Notes under the pieces: generated by a model
What the model was told of the DNA's origin: nothing
What the model saw: only the letters and a program-made list of their open reading frames with translations
Database searches by the model: none
Translations under genes and position numbers: made by a program
DNA from: XN24 sp964413755
GTDB lineage: Bacteria > Pseudomonadota > Gammaproteobacteria > Steroidobacterales > XN24
Length of the DNA: 11,098 nucleotides
Assembly (NCBI GenBank): GCA_964413755.1
Contig: CAYPTW010000077.1
Coordinates: 1-11,098, forward strand
Reading direction: 5' to 3'
In this document: in pieces, positions 1 through 5,450 of the stretch
How positions within the stretch are numbered: the first letter of the stretch is position 1
Layout of the letters: each line of letters starts with the position of its first letter

Positions 1-29
1 CAAGAAAAAGGGCCCCGATCGGGGCCCTT
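1..29 (-). terminator. Rho-independent terminator of the PEP-CTERM gene
   Basis: A perfect 22-nt palindrome (positions 8-29, arms AAGGGCCCCGA/TCGGGGCCCTT) is followed on the minus strand by TTTTT and then CTTG. The T tract is only on the minus-strand side, so it ends the transcript of the gene at 95-739, about 65 nt past its stop codon. Confidence 0.85.
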
Positions 30-94
30 CTGATTTGCTAGAGAGTCTACTTAGCAGGAACCGGCCACCGTCACCGTGGACCGGTCATCAGGAG

Positions 95-739
95 TCAGCC
101 GCGGCGGCGCATCAGCGCGACACCCAGCAGGCCGAGGCCGAGCAGGGCGAGGGTGCCGGGCTCCGGCACGGCGGCCACGAAGTGAACGCGCGCCACCAGG
201 TCGTCGAAGTCGTCATCGTTGTTGGCGCCGGAATCATCCCAGAACAGTACCCAGGAGGTGTCGGACTCGCGCAGGAACCCGATACCGCGGTAGCCGATGC
301 CCGCATCCTGCTCGACCAGCGACGCGGCGTCGTCGTTGTAGGCGCAGCGGCCCGACACGGCGAAGGACGTGCCGCCCGAAGTGCAGATGCCGAACTCCAG
401 TGCGCCCGCAGCGACATCGAACCATGCGGAGACGTCGCCACCGGATGCGGACGCCGAGCTGAACACGGTTTCCTGTCCGCCAAAGGTCAACACCAGGTCG
501 TTGGTGTAGCCGGCTTCCTTGTACAGGTACTCGAACTGCACCTGGCCGCCCACGGTCGCCGTAAGCTGGCCGAAGGAGATCTCTTCGCCACGGAATTCGG
601 TGCCGTAGTGGTTCGAGCCCAGCGTGAAGTCGGCGCGGGAATAATCGTCCGCATTCAAAATGAGCCCGGCCTGGGCCGTTCCGGAAACGAGCAGCGCGGC
701 GGTAGCAGCCAGGGTTAGCAGCGGGAGCTTGCGGGACAT
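95..739 (-). CDS. PEP-CTERM sorting domain protein, DUF4114-like
   Basis: This 214-aa protein is exported and probably surface-anchored or released. Residues 1-24 are a Sec signal peptide (basic start, hydrophobic core, AQA before G25). The C-terminus is a textbook PEP-CTERM tail: VPEP at 191-194, a hydrophobic segment at about 195-210, then RRR at 211-213. By family knowledge such tails are cut by exosortase/EpsH, and the proteins accompany exopolysaccharide production and floc or biofilm formation. The mature part is acidic. An Asp-rich stretch at about 168-180 (WDDSG, then NNDDDFDDLV) resembles the end of DUF4114 domains and could bind calcium; that part is inference. C119 and C132 could form a disulfide. 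The start at 739 was chosen over an in-frame ATG at 895 because AAGGA lies 8 nt upstream, the signal peptide starts there, and a sigma-54 promoter lies between the two. No exosortase is in the window. Confidence 0.9.
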   Translation of the reverse strand: MSRKLPLLTLAATAALLVSGTAQAGLILNADDYSRADFTLGSNHYGTEFRGEEISFGQLTATVGGQVQFEYLYKEAGYTNDLVLTFGGQETVFSSASASGGDVSAWFDVAAGALEFGICTSGGTSFAVSGRCAYNDDAASLVEQDAGIGYRGIGFLRESDTSWVLFWDDSGANNDDDFDDLVARVHFVAAVPEPGTLALLGLGLLGVALMRRRG

Positions 740-785
740 AGTTGATTCCTTGGAGCCAAAAGCAAAAGTGTTCTGCTCGAAGAGA

Positions 786-801
786 TGCACGTGCCGTGCC
801 A
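786..801 (-). promoter_or_regulatory. Sigma-54 (RpoN) promoter of the PEP-CTERM gene
   Basis: The minus strand reads TGGCACGGCACGTGCA. Against the sigma-54 consensus TGGCACG-N4-TTGCW only one defined position differs, and the GG and GC elements have the required spacing. Transcription would begin near 775, giving a leader of about 36 nt before the ATG at 739. In bacteria with exosortase systems many PEP-CTERM genes depend on RpoN and the PrsK/PrsR two-component pair, which agrees with this placement. Confidence 0.75.
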
Positions 802-827
802 ACTGGTAAGTTGTTATTAAAAACAGT

Positions 828-837
828 GCCTTAAGGC
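828..837. promoter_or_regulatory. 10-bp palindrome upstream of the sigma-54 promoter
   Basis: GCCTTAAGGC is a perfect palindrome about 53-62 bp upstream of the predicted sigma-54 start site. It could be part of an activator site, but it is short and closer than most enhancer sites, so it is noted only as a candidate. Confidence 0.2.
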
Positions 838-880
838 CGCGTCCCGGGAGCGTGAGGCGCGTTCCTGTAAAGTCCCCCGA

Positions 881-896
881 CGTGATCCGGGTCACA
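881..896. promoter_or_regulatory. CRP/Clp/Vfr-type site (GTGA-N6-TCAC) upstream of the PEP-CTERM gene
   Basis: The sequence CGTGATCCGGGTCACA matches the CRP-family palindrome TGTGA-N6-TCACA at nine of ten defined positions. It lies about 105-120 bp upstream of the predicted sigma-54 start, between the lipoprotein terminator and the PEP-CTERM promoter. A second site of the same form lies at 3751-3766. Which family member would bind (Crp, Vfr, Clp, Fnr-like) cannot be told from the site. Confidence 0.45.
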
Positions 897-909
897 TTTC
901 GTCCCCGCC

Positions 910-940
910 AAAAAAAACGCGGACCGCATCGCGATCCGCG
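910..940 (-). terminator. Rho-independent terminator of the lipoprotein gene
   Basis: Positions 918-940 fold into a hairpin with arms CGCGGA/TCCGCG, extended by three more pairs after one mismatch. On the minus strand it is followed by eight T (910-917). It lies about 50 nt after the stop codon of the lipoprotein gene and separates it from the PEP-CTERM transcription unit. Confidence 0.88.
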
Positions 941-990
941 GCCGAAGGGAATCGGCCTTGCGGCCGTTGCACTGCTCCCGGAAAAGTTGC

Positions 991-3201
991 CTAGATCGTC
1001 TTGCTCACGACTGCGGAACGCGCGCTCTCGAGGCCGTCAGTGCAGGTCGCGGTCACGGCGAAGTACCAGGTGCCCTCTTCGAGGTTGTCGATGAAGTAGC
1101 TGGTCAGCCCGCCGCTCACGTTGACAGACTGGTCGAGGTTGGCCGGGTCGCGGCCGTAGTAGATGCGATAGCTGCTGATGGTGCCGATGGCCGAGCCGTC
1201 CACGCGCTCGGTCGGCGGCGCCCAGCTCAGCGTGGCGGACCCAGTGACAGGCTGCGGCTCGGTCACCGTCAAGGTGAAGGCCGGCAGGCTGGCGGTGTCC
1301 TCGCCGTCGCTCACGGTGATGACGATGCCCTGGTAGGCGCCGGCGCTGCCGCTGGGCGGCGTGCCGGACAAGCGGCCGGTGGAGCTGTTGAAGCTCAGCC
1401 AGGCGGGCTTGTTGCTGACCGTGAAGCTCAGGCTGTCGCCGTCGGGGTCGGAAGCGCTGGGCGTGAAGCTCCACGCCTCGCCGACCAGTACCGAGGTCGT
1501 CGACGGCATGCCGGAAATCGACGGCGCCTGGTTGGGCGGCGGCGGCGGTGCGGTCACCGTCACATCGAAGGCAGGCAGGCTGCTGTTCAGCTCGCCGTCG
1601 CTGACGCTGACCACGATATAGAGGTGCGTGCCGACATTGCCTTCGCCCGGCGTGCCCCACAGGCGGCCGGTAGTGCTGTCGAAACTCATCCAGGCCGGCC
1701 GGTTGCTCACCGAGAACACCAGCGCATCGCCGTCGGGGTCAGAGGCCTGCGGCTGGAAGCTCCAGGCGTTACCAGCCTCGACGCTCGTGACCGGCGTGCC
1801 GGAAATGGTCGGCGCGTTGTTGGGCGGCGGCGGCGGAGGCGTCGGCTCGGGATCGGGCTCCGGCGTCGGCGCAGGTTCCGGATCGGGCTCAGGGGTCGGT
1901 TCGGGGTCCGGCTCGGGCACGGGCTCGGGATCCGGCTCAGGCGTCGGTGCAGGTTCCGGGTCCGGCTCGGGCGCAGGCTCGGGATCGGGTTCCGGCGCAG
2001 GCTCCGGGTCGGGCTCCGGGGCCGCTTCGTTGCGGCCGACGGCGTTGATGGTCTCGATCTGGCTTGCGTCGGCGAAGGCGGTGTCCAGGGTCGCCTGCTC
2101 CAGCACCAGGTCGATATCGGCGGGCAGCGCCGCGGCGAGGTCCGCCGGCAGCGTGCCGGGCTCGGTGGCCTGCAGCGTGGTGATGGCGGCGTCGATCCGG
2201 GCGTCGTCGCTCAGGGTACGGGTCGCCTGCAGGGCGCGAATTGCCTGTTCCAGGGCAGCGGCCGGCACGGCCACGTTGGCGGTGTTGTTTTCGGCAGGGG
2301 TGTCCGGGCGCACCTGGCGGATGGCGGTATCCATCGCCACGGTGGCGTCGTAGCCGTAGACATGCAGGCGGTTGGTCATGGCCTGCAGCAGCACCGCGGC
2401 GCTGGCCACGTTGGCGACGGCTGCGGTGCGGGAGTCGGCTTCGGCGGCGCCGCGACCGTCGATCCAGCCGTCCGTGAGGTCGGCCGCCAGGCGCGCCACC
2501 ACGGCGTCGCCGTCGATGTTGTCGCCGGTGATGATCATGGCGTCGCGCGTGCGGCGGATCATCTCGCCCAGCGTCTCGCTGGTCTTGACGATGATGTGGA
2601 CGTTGCTCTCGTCGATGGGCGTGTCGGTCGGGTCGGGCAGCAGTGCCGTGTCGAGGCCGAAGCCGTAGCGATTGGTGACGGCGTACTGGGCCGCGGTGAC
2701 CGTCGAGTCGTCGATACCGCCGTTGCGTCGCGCCGACTCGAAGATCAGCGTGGTGAAGGGGTTGATGTTGCTGATGGTGCGGTTGTTCGGCCGGCCGATG
2801 GCGGTGACGAGGCGGAAATCGGGGGCCATGTTGGTGACCAGGTCGATGCCTTCTTCGGCTTCGATGGTCAGCGCGTAATTGTTGCCGCGGGTCTTGATGA
2901 CGAGGTCGTAGTCGGCGTTCGGGCCGCTCTCGGATTCGAGGAGCACGTTGCCGTTGTTGCTGCGCACCCTGAGGCGCGCGCCGACGATAGGACCATCGCC
3001 CACGCTGCCGGTGACCCGGTTTTCGACGATGTCGCTTTCCGGCGTGGAGCCGGACGGCGGTGAAGTCGAATCCGCGGGCGGCGCCGTGGCGGAATCGCCG
3101 GGGACCGGTTCGTCCTCGGGAATGCAGCCGGTCAGTGCCAGCAGGAGTGAGAGAGACAGCGCTTTGAGCGCCGTGCTTAGACGGTCCTTCCGGACGGCCA
3201 T
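991..3201 (-). CDS. Outer-membrane-type lipoprotein with PEP-rich linker, two Ig-like domains and an FN3 domain
   Basis: This 736-aa secreted lipoprotein has a basic N-terminus, a hydrophobic core and the lipobox LTGC with the lipidated Cys at 26. The next residue is Ile, not Asp, so outer-membrane placement is expected. After a Pro/Ser-rich tether, residues about 60-120 look like a carboxypeptidase-regulatory-like beta sandwich. Residues about 125-385 are mostly helical and not recognised. Residues 395-460 are a Pro-Glu-Pro-Asp repeat linker. Two similar putative Ig/cadherin-like domains follow (about 461-551 and 557-648; each has SDPDGD, SNRPAW or SNKPAW, TGRL and VSDGE). An FN3 domain (about 651-736) ends with WYFAVTA and VVSKTI. 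The Asp motifs suggest calcium binding. The start at 3201 is supported by GAGG upstream and the signal peptide. The leader carries two c-di-GMP-I aptamers, so expression probably responds to c-di-GMP. A role in adhesion or matrix binding is inferred from the domains; no substrate can be named. Confidence 0.9.
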   Translation of the reverse strand: MAVRKDRLSTALKALSLSLLLALTGCIPEDEPVPGDSATAPPADSTSPPSGSTPESDIVENRVTGSVGDGPIVGARLRVRSNNGNVLLESESGPNADYDLVIKTRGNNYALTIEAEEGIDLVTNMAPDFRLVTAIGRPNNRTISNINPFTTLIFESARRNGGIDDSTVTAAQYAVTNRYGFGLDTALLPDPTDTPIDESNVHIIVKTSETLGEMIRRTRDAMIITGDNIDGDAVVARLAADLTDGWIDGRGAAEADSRTAAVANVASAAVLLQAMTNRLHVYGYDATVAMDTAIRQVRPDTPAENNTANVAVPAAALEQAIRALQATRTLSDDARIDAAITTLQATEPGTLPADLAAALPADIDLVLEQATLDTAFADASQIETINAVGRNEAAPEPDPEPAPEPDPEPAPEPDPEPAPTPEPDPEPVPEPDPEPTPEPDPEPAPTPEPDPEPTPPPPPPNNAPTISGTPVTSVEAGNAWSFQPQASDPDGDALVFSVSNRPAWMSFDSTTGRLWGTPGEGNVGTHLYIVVSVSDGELNSSLPAFDVTVTAPPPPPNQAPSISGMPSTTSVLVGEAWSFTPSASDPDGDSLSFTVSNKPAWLSFNSSTGRLSGTPPSGSAGAYQGIVITVSDGEDTASLPAFTLTVTEPQPVTGSATLSWAPPTERVDGSAIGTISSYRIYYGRDPANLDQSVNVSGGLTSYFIDNLEEGTWYFAVTATCTDGLESARSAVVSKTI
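1258..1821 (-). repeat. Duplicated Ig-like domain coding region
   Basis: Residues 461-551 and 557-648 of the lipoprotein align along their length with shared landmarks: N-x-AP-x-ISG, SDPDGD, PAW-x-SF, TGRL-x-GTP, VSDGE and LPAF. This is a tandem domain duplication joined by a short APPPPP hinge. Putative Ig (He_PIG) domains of this type occur in bacterial surface and adhesion proteins. Confidence 0.8.
1822..2019 (-). repeat. Pro-Glu-Pro-Asp repeat linker coding region
   Basis: Residues 395-460 of the lipoprotein are built from units such as PEPDPEPA, with Thr and Val variants, and end in a run of Pro. At the DNA level it is an imperfect six-base repeat with heavy use of synonymous codons. 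Such stretches form stiff extended spacers that hold C-terminal domains away from the membrane. This is not a PEP-CTERM sorting signal: there is no following membrane helix and basic cluster. Confidence 0.85.
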
Positions 3202-3371
3202 GGCGAAACCTCGCTTCGCAACATGGCCACGTAAAAGTTCAACTCACGGGATGCAGTGCAGGTCGCATGACGCAGCTTCGTGCTGCGCCGTGGAGAACGC
3301 GCCGGGCGTGGAAATCGGCTGCTGAACCGTTGCCGGTGGGATAGCCTGAGATGTGTGCCGATTCTGTCCAT
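3177..3371 (-). CDS. Possible 64-codon leader peptide after the second riboswitch (doubtful)
   Basis: The ATG at 3371 lies 11 nt after the last paired strand of the second c-di-GMP aptamer and has AGGA four nt in front of it. The frame ends at TAA 3177-3179, overlapping the first 25 nt of the lipoprotein gene in another frame, which would allow translational coupling. The peptide is rich in Arg, Ser and His, has no recognisable domain or signal, and looks like translated GC-rich non-coding sequence. I list it because of its position between a riboswitch and its gene, not because the protein looks real. Confidence 0.2.
   Translation of the reverse strand: MDRIGTHLRLSHRQRFSSRFPRPARSPRRSTKLRHATCTASRELNFYVAMLRSEVSPWPSGRTV
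3203..3219 (-). promoter_or_regulatory. Small hairpin enclosing the ribosome binding site of the lipoprotein gene
   Basis: On the minus strand GCGAA (3215-3219) can pair with TTCGC (3203-3207), leaving the seven-base loop GCGAGGT that contains the GAGG ribosome binding site directly before the ATG at 3199-3201. The stem is only five pairs, so it would matter mainly as one half of a switch. Confidence 0.35.
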
Positions 3372-3379
3372 GTTTCCTG

Positions 3380-3470
3380 GCGGCCCCGCTATCGTAGGAT
3401 TTTGAGTCCCTTAGACCGGAAGCTTTGCGTCCCCACCTTTCGGTGAGTTTGCCTTTTTCAGTGGCCCTGT
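3380..3470 (-). promoter_or_regulatory. Cyclic-di-GMP-I (GEMM-I) riboswitch aptamer, proximal copy (B)
   Basis: The minus strand carries the GEMM-I core in order: AGGCAAAC, the P2 hairpin TCACC-GAAA-GGTG with its GNRA tetraloop, GGGACGCAAAGC, CCGGTCTAAGG, then TCCTACGATAGCGGGG. The outer stem P1 can form between GGCC (3463-3466) and GGCC (3382-3385). The aptamer lies about 180 nt upstream of the lipoprotein start. No U-rich terminator follows it, so control is more likely at translation or through Rho than by intrinsic termination. Family knowledge: GEMM-I aptamers bind c-di-GMP and control motility, adhesion and matrix genes. Confidence 0.93.
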
Positions 3471-3508
3471 TCAGTGATCAGTCATCGTTCCCGTTGCCGG
3501 GTCCTCCC

Positions 3509-3565
3509 GACACAGGGCAAACCGCCTAGAGGCGTGGCCTTCAGGAGTCTTTGCAGGGAGTTGCC
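3509..3565. repeat. Shortened inverted copy of the c-di-GMP aptamer in the spacer (possible anti-aptamer)
   Basis: Read on the plus strand this stretch starts GACACAGGGCAAACC, forms a P2-like hairpin GCC-TAGA-GGC and ends GGAGTTGCC. These are the first and last parts of aptamer A on the other strand. It lacks the ACGCAAAG and CTAA core and the GNRA loop, so it should not bind ligand. In the minus-strand transcript its segments GGCAACTCC (3557-3565) and GGCGGTTTGCCC (3515-3526) are complementary to the P1 3' strand (3625-3633) and the conserved 5' core (3685-3697) of aptamer A, in the order needed for a nested long-range pairing. Confidence 0.5.
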
Positions 3566-3624
3566 GGGAGAGAGAGGGCGCCCAGGAGGAGGGGGGAGTC
3601 GTAGCGCGGACCTCTAGCTGTTCT

Positions 3625-3710
3625 GGCAACTCCGCTGTCGTAGGACTTGTCCCTTAGACCGGTGGTTTTGCGTCCCCGCCTTTCGGCGGGTTTGCCCTTG
3701 TCAGTGAGGG
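3625..3710 (-). promoter_or_regulatory. Cyclic-di-GMP-I (GEMM-I) riboswitch aptamer, distal copy (A)
   Basis: The minus strand reads ACAAGGGCAAACC, the P2 hairpin CCGCC-GAAA-GGCGG, GGGACGCAAA, CCGGTCTAAGG, then TCCTACGACAGCGGAG. These are all GEMM-I hallmarks in the right order. It is transcribed first; the second aptamer begins about 155 nt later on the same strand, and both precede the lipoprotein gene. The 3' part is nearly identical to aptamer B, suggesting duplication. The outer stem P1 is weak (about three clear pairs), which may make this copy more sensitive to competing pairing from the spacer. Confidence 0.93.
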
Positions 3711-3750
3711 TGAACTTAGCAGTCCGGGGCGGGGGAAAGCAACGAAGTTT

Positions 3751-3766
3751 CGTGACCCCGGTCACG
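3751..3766. promoter_or_regulatory. CRP/Clp/Vfr-type palindrome (GTGA-N6-TCAC) upstream of the tandem riboswitches
   Basis: CGTGACC-CC-GGTCACG is a perfect seven-base inverted repeat with a two-base centre. It has the GTGA-N6-TCAC form recognised by CRP-family regulators. It lies about 45 bp upstream of the first aptamer on the minus strand, a plausible position for an activator of the leader-lipoprotein transcript. A convincing -35/-10 pair was not found, so the exact promoter is not annotated. Confidence 0.5.
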
Positions 3767-3828
3767 CTTTCGGAACTTATTGGGGTCGGACCGAGATAAG
3801 TAATTGAATTAAATAAAAAGGCGTTTTG

Positions 3829-3851
3829 AAAAAGGCCCCATGCGGGGCCTT
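3829..3851 (-). terminator. Rho-independent terminator of galE
   Basis: Arms AAGGCCCC (3832-3839) and GGGGCCTT (3844-3851) flank the loop ATGC. On the minus strand the hairpin runs into TTTTT. It lies about 50 nt after the galE stop codon, so galE and the riboswitch-lipoprotein unit are separate transcripts. Confidence 0.88.
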
Positions 3852-3901
3852 ACGTGACACGAAAGGGCGGGTTTTATGTCGCGTAAGCCAGGGTTGCGTT
3901 C

Positions 3902-4888
3902 CTAACCGCCGTACCGCGGTGCCCGCTCCCAGGCCAACGAAGACGCCACGATCCGGTCCAGGTCGTCGTGCTTCGGCGTCCAGCCAAAGAGTTCGCGAAT
4001 GCGGCTTGCGTCGGCCACGAGGGTCGGCGGATCTCCGGCCCTACGTTCGGCCTCGCGCACGGGCAGGGGCTCGCCGGTCACGCGCTCGAAGGCCTGCACC
4101 ACTTCGCGCACACTGTAACCGTGGCCATAACCGCAGTTGAGTACCTGCGACTCTCCACCATCACGTAGCCAGGCGAGTGCGTCGAGGTGGGCGGTGGCCA
4201 GGTCCTCGACGTGGATGTAATCGCGCACGCCGGTGCCGTCGGGCGTGTCGTAATCGGTGCCGAAGATCATCAGCGCCTCGCGCTTGCCGACCACGACCTC
4301 GGCCGCGACCTTGACCAGCAGCGTGGCCTTCGGCGTCGACTGGCCGATGCGGCCTTCGGGATCTGAACCGGCGACGTTGAAGTAGCGCAGCGCCACATAA
4401 CGCGGTCCGCCGGCGGCCGCCAGGTCGCGCAGCATCCACTCGCTCATGAGCTTCGACGTGCCGTAGGGGTTGATGGGCGCGTTGGGCGAGTCTTCGCGCG
4501 CGATGCCGCCGGGCGGGATGCCGTACACCGCGGCGGTGGAGGAGAAGACGATGTGCTTCACGCCGGCCTCGGCCGCGCACTGCAGCAGGTTGCGCGTGGC
4601 GCAGGTGTTGTTGCCGTAGTACTTCAGCGGGTCGGCGACGGACTCGGGCACGACCGTGTGTGCAGCGAAGTGCATGAGCGTGTCGACGTCGTGCTCGGCG
4701 AGGACGCGACTGACGAGCGCCTGGTCGCCGGTATCGCCGACGATCAATTCGCCGTGTGTTACGGCGTCGGCGAAGCCCGTGGAGAGATTGTCCAATGTAA
4801 CGACGCGCTCGCCGGCCTCGCCGAGCTGTCGCACGACGTGGCTGCCGATATAGCCGGCGCCGCCGGTGACGAGAATGGCCCTGGACAT
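3902..4888 (-). CDS. galE: UDP-glucose 4-epimerase
   Basis: The 328-aa cytosolic enzyme interconverts UDP-glucose and UDP-galactose, using bound NAD, in the Leloir pathway and in supplying galactose units for exopolysaccharide and lipopolysaccharide. It is an extended short-chain dehydrogenase: the Rossmann motif TGGAGYIGSH is at 8-17, D33 of TLDNLS follows strand 2, HFAA at 73-76, the catalytic FSST-x-x-VYG at 115-123 (T118 in the place of the usual Ser), and the YxxxK pair Y142/K146. RYFNVAGSDPEG at 168-179 and RDYIHVEDLA at 222-231 are typical of GalE rather than of other sugar epimerases. Length is normal for the family. The start at 4888 was preferred to an in-frame ATG at 4927 because the Rossmann strand follows directly and GGGAG lies 7 nt upstream; 4927 also overlaps the predicted promoter. 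It is a single-gene unit. Confidence 0.95.
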   Translation of the reverse strand: MSRAILVTGGAGYIGSHVVRQLGEAGERVVTLDNLSTGFADAVTHGELIVGDTGDQALVSRVLAEHDVDTLMHFAAHTVVPESVADPLKYYGNNTCATRNLLQCAAEAGVKHIVFSSTAAVYGIPPGGIAREDSPNAPINPYGTSKLMSEWMLRDLAAAGGPRYVALRYFNVAGSDPEGRIGQSTPKATLLVKVAAEVVVGKREALMIFGTDYDTPDGTGVRDYIHVEDLATAHLDALAWLRDGGESQVLNCGYGHGYSVREVVQAFERVTGEPLPVREAERRAGDPPTLVADASRIRELFGWTPKHDDLDRIVASSLAWERAPRYGG

Positions 4889-4917
4889 TGCTTGCTCCCT
4901 GACTGGAATCGGGCCGG

Positions 4918-4926
4918 ATGATAGCA
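4918..4926 (-). promoter_or_regulatory. Extended -10 promoter of galE
   Basis: The minus strand reads TGCTATCAT, matching the extended -10 form TGN-TATAAT with one mismatch. Transcription would begin near 4911, leaving a leader of about 23 nt before the ATG at 4888. No good -35 is present, which is usual for extended -10 promoters. Confidence 0.4.
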
Positions 4927-5001
4927 AGTGGGGTATTGCGGGCAGTGTTAGCTGGTTATCAGTTCGACGCCCGAGCAGCAGCCGCCGGTGGCCGCGAAAA
5001 G

Positions 5002-5028
5002 AAAAGGGGCAGCGTTGCCGCTGCCCCT
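5002..5028 (-). terminator. Rho-independent terminator with no obvious gene
   Basis: GGGGCAGCG and CGCTGCCCC form a nine-pair stem around the loop TTGC (plus-strand sense). On the minus strand the stem runs into TTTTCTTTTC, while the plus-strand side has no T tract. It therefore terminates a minus-strand transcript that begins somewhere in the galE-typA gap. Confidence 0.8.
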
Positions 5029-5137
5029 CTGGTGCGCCGGGGTCGTGAGAACCCCGACTTGCCCCCCTGTGATCTCAGTCTCGACGGTGTCGGATCGTAG
5101 CGGCGTCGGGCCACGCGAGGTCCAAGACACGTCTCTT
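5006..5137 (-). ncRNA. Candidate sigma-54-driven small RNA or leader upstream of galE
   Basis: A sigma-54-like promoter (5148-5163) would start a minus-strand transcript near 5137 that meets an intrinsic terminator at 5006-5028, giving about 130 nt. No credible reading frame lies inside it. A frame beginning with GTG at 5130 runs through the terminator and has Gly/Thr-rich, featureless sequence. A second hairpin with arms CGGGGT/ACCCCG forms just before the terminator. It could be a free small RNA or an attenuated leader of galE, whose start is 118 nt past the terminator. It matches no RNA family I recognise. Confidence 0.35.
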
Positions 5138-5147
5138 CAAGAAGTAA

Positions 5148-5163
5148 TGCAGAATCTATGCCA
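5148..5163 (-). promoter_or_regulatory. Sigma-54-like promoter in the galE-typA gap
   Basis: The minus strand reads TGGCATAGATTCTGCA: the TGGCA element, correct spacing, and TGCA, as in the sigma-54 consensus. It overlaps an inverted repeat GAATCT-N5-AGATTC that might bind a regulator. The match is weaker than the promoter at 786-801, but the terminator 120 nt downstream supports it. Confidence 0.45.
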
Positions 5164-5327
5164 GATTCGTAACTTATTGATCTTTAATTGTTCGGCGGCT
5201 CGCCGGGTGGAACGCCGCAAGAAAAGTGTAAAGATCCGCGACGCGTCGGGTGGTCGGCGTGTCCAACGTAACCAGGGCAGCGAACTTAATAGTCGCCCTG
5301 CGACGCTAGGTTGCAACGGTTTCGGAG

Positions 5328-5333
5328 TACAAT
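5328..5333 (+). promoter_or_regulatory. Possible -10 box (TACAAT) of a typA leader or short RNA
   Basis: TACAAT matches the sigma-70 -10 consensus at five of six positions and lies about 50 bp upstream of the plus-strand terminator at 5379-5402. A -35 box at standard spacing is poor, so this is weakly supported. Confidence 0.25.
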
Positions 5334-5378
5334 GCTCGGCTGCTTACATTGCACAAAACCCCCGGTTTCGTGTCACGC

Positions 5379-5402
5379 AAGGCCCCTTTCGAGGGGCTTT
5401 TT
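5379..5402 (+). terminator. Rho-independent terminator upstream of typA
   Basis: AAGGCCCCT and AGGGGCTTT form a nine-pair stem (including one G-T pair) around a TTCG tetraloop and run into T residues on the plus strand. There is no plus-strand gene before it. It either ends a very short RNA that starts near 5340 or attenuates transcription into typA, whose ATG is 48 nt further on. Confidence 0.8.
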
Positions 5403-5450
5403 CGACCCTAAATTATTTATTTTCAATAACCTACGACGGTCCGACCCCGT

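Larger units (their letters stand above)
3202..3828 (-). other. Long untranslated leader region of the lipoprotein gene
   Basis: From upstream to downstream on the minus strand, this gap holds an A/T-rich stretch (3798-3825), the GTGA-N6-TCAC palindrome, aptamer A, a pyrimidine-rich spacer (minus strand, 3566-3600) with little G that could serve Rho, the inverted partial aptamer, aptamer B, a hairpin CGCAGC-N5-GCTGCG (3271-3287) without a T tract, and the hairpin around the ribosome binding site. No protein gene in it is credible. Confidence 0.7.
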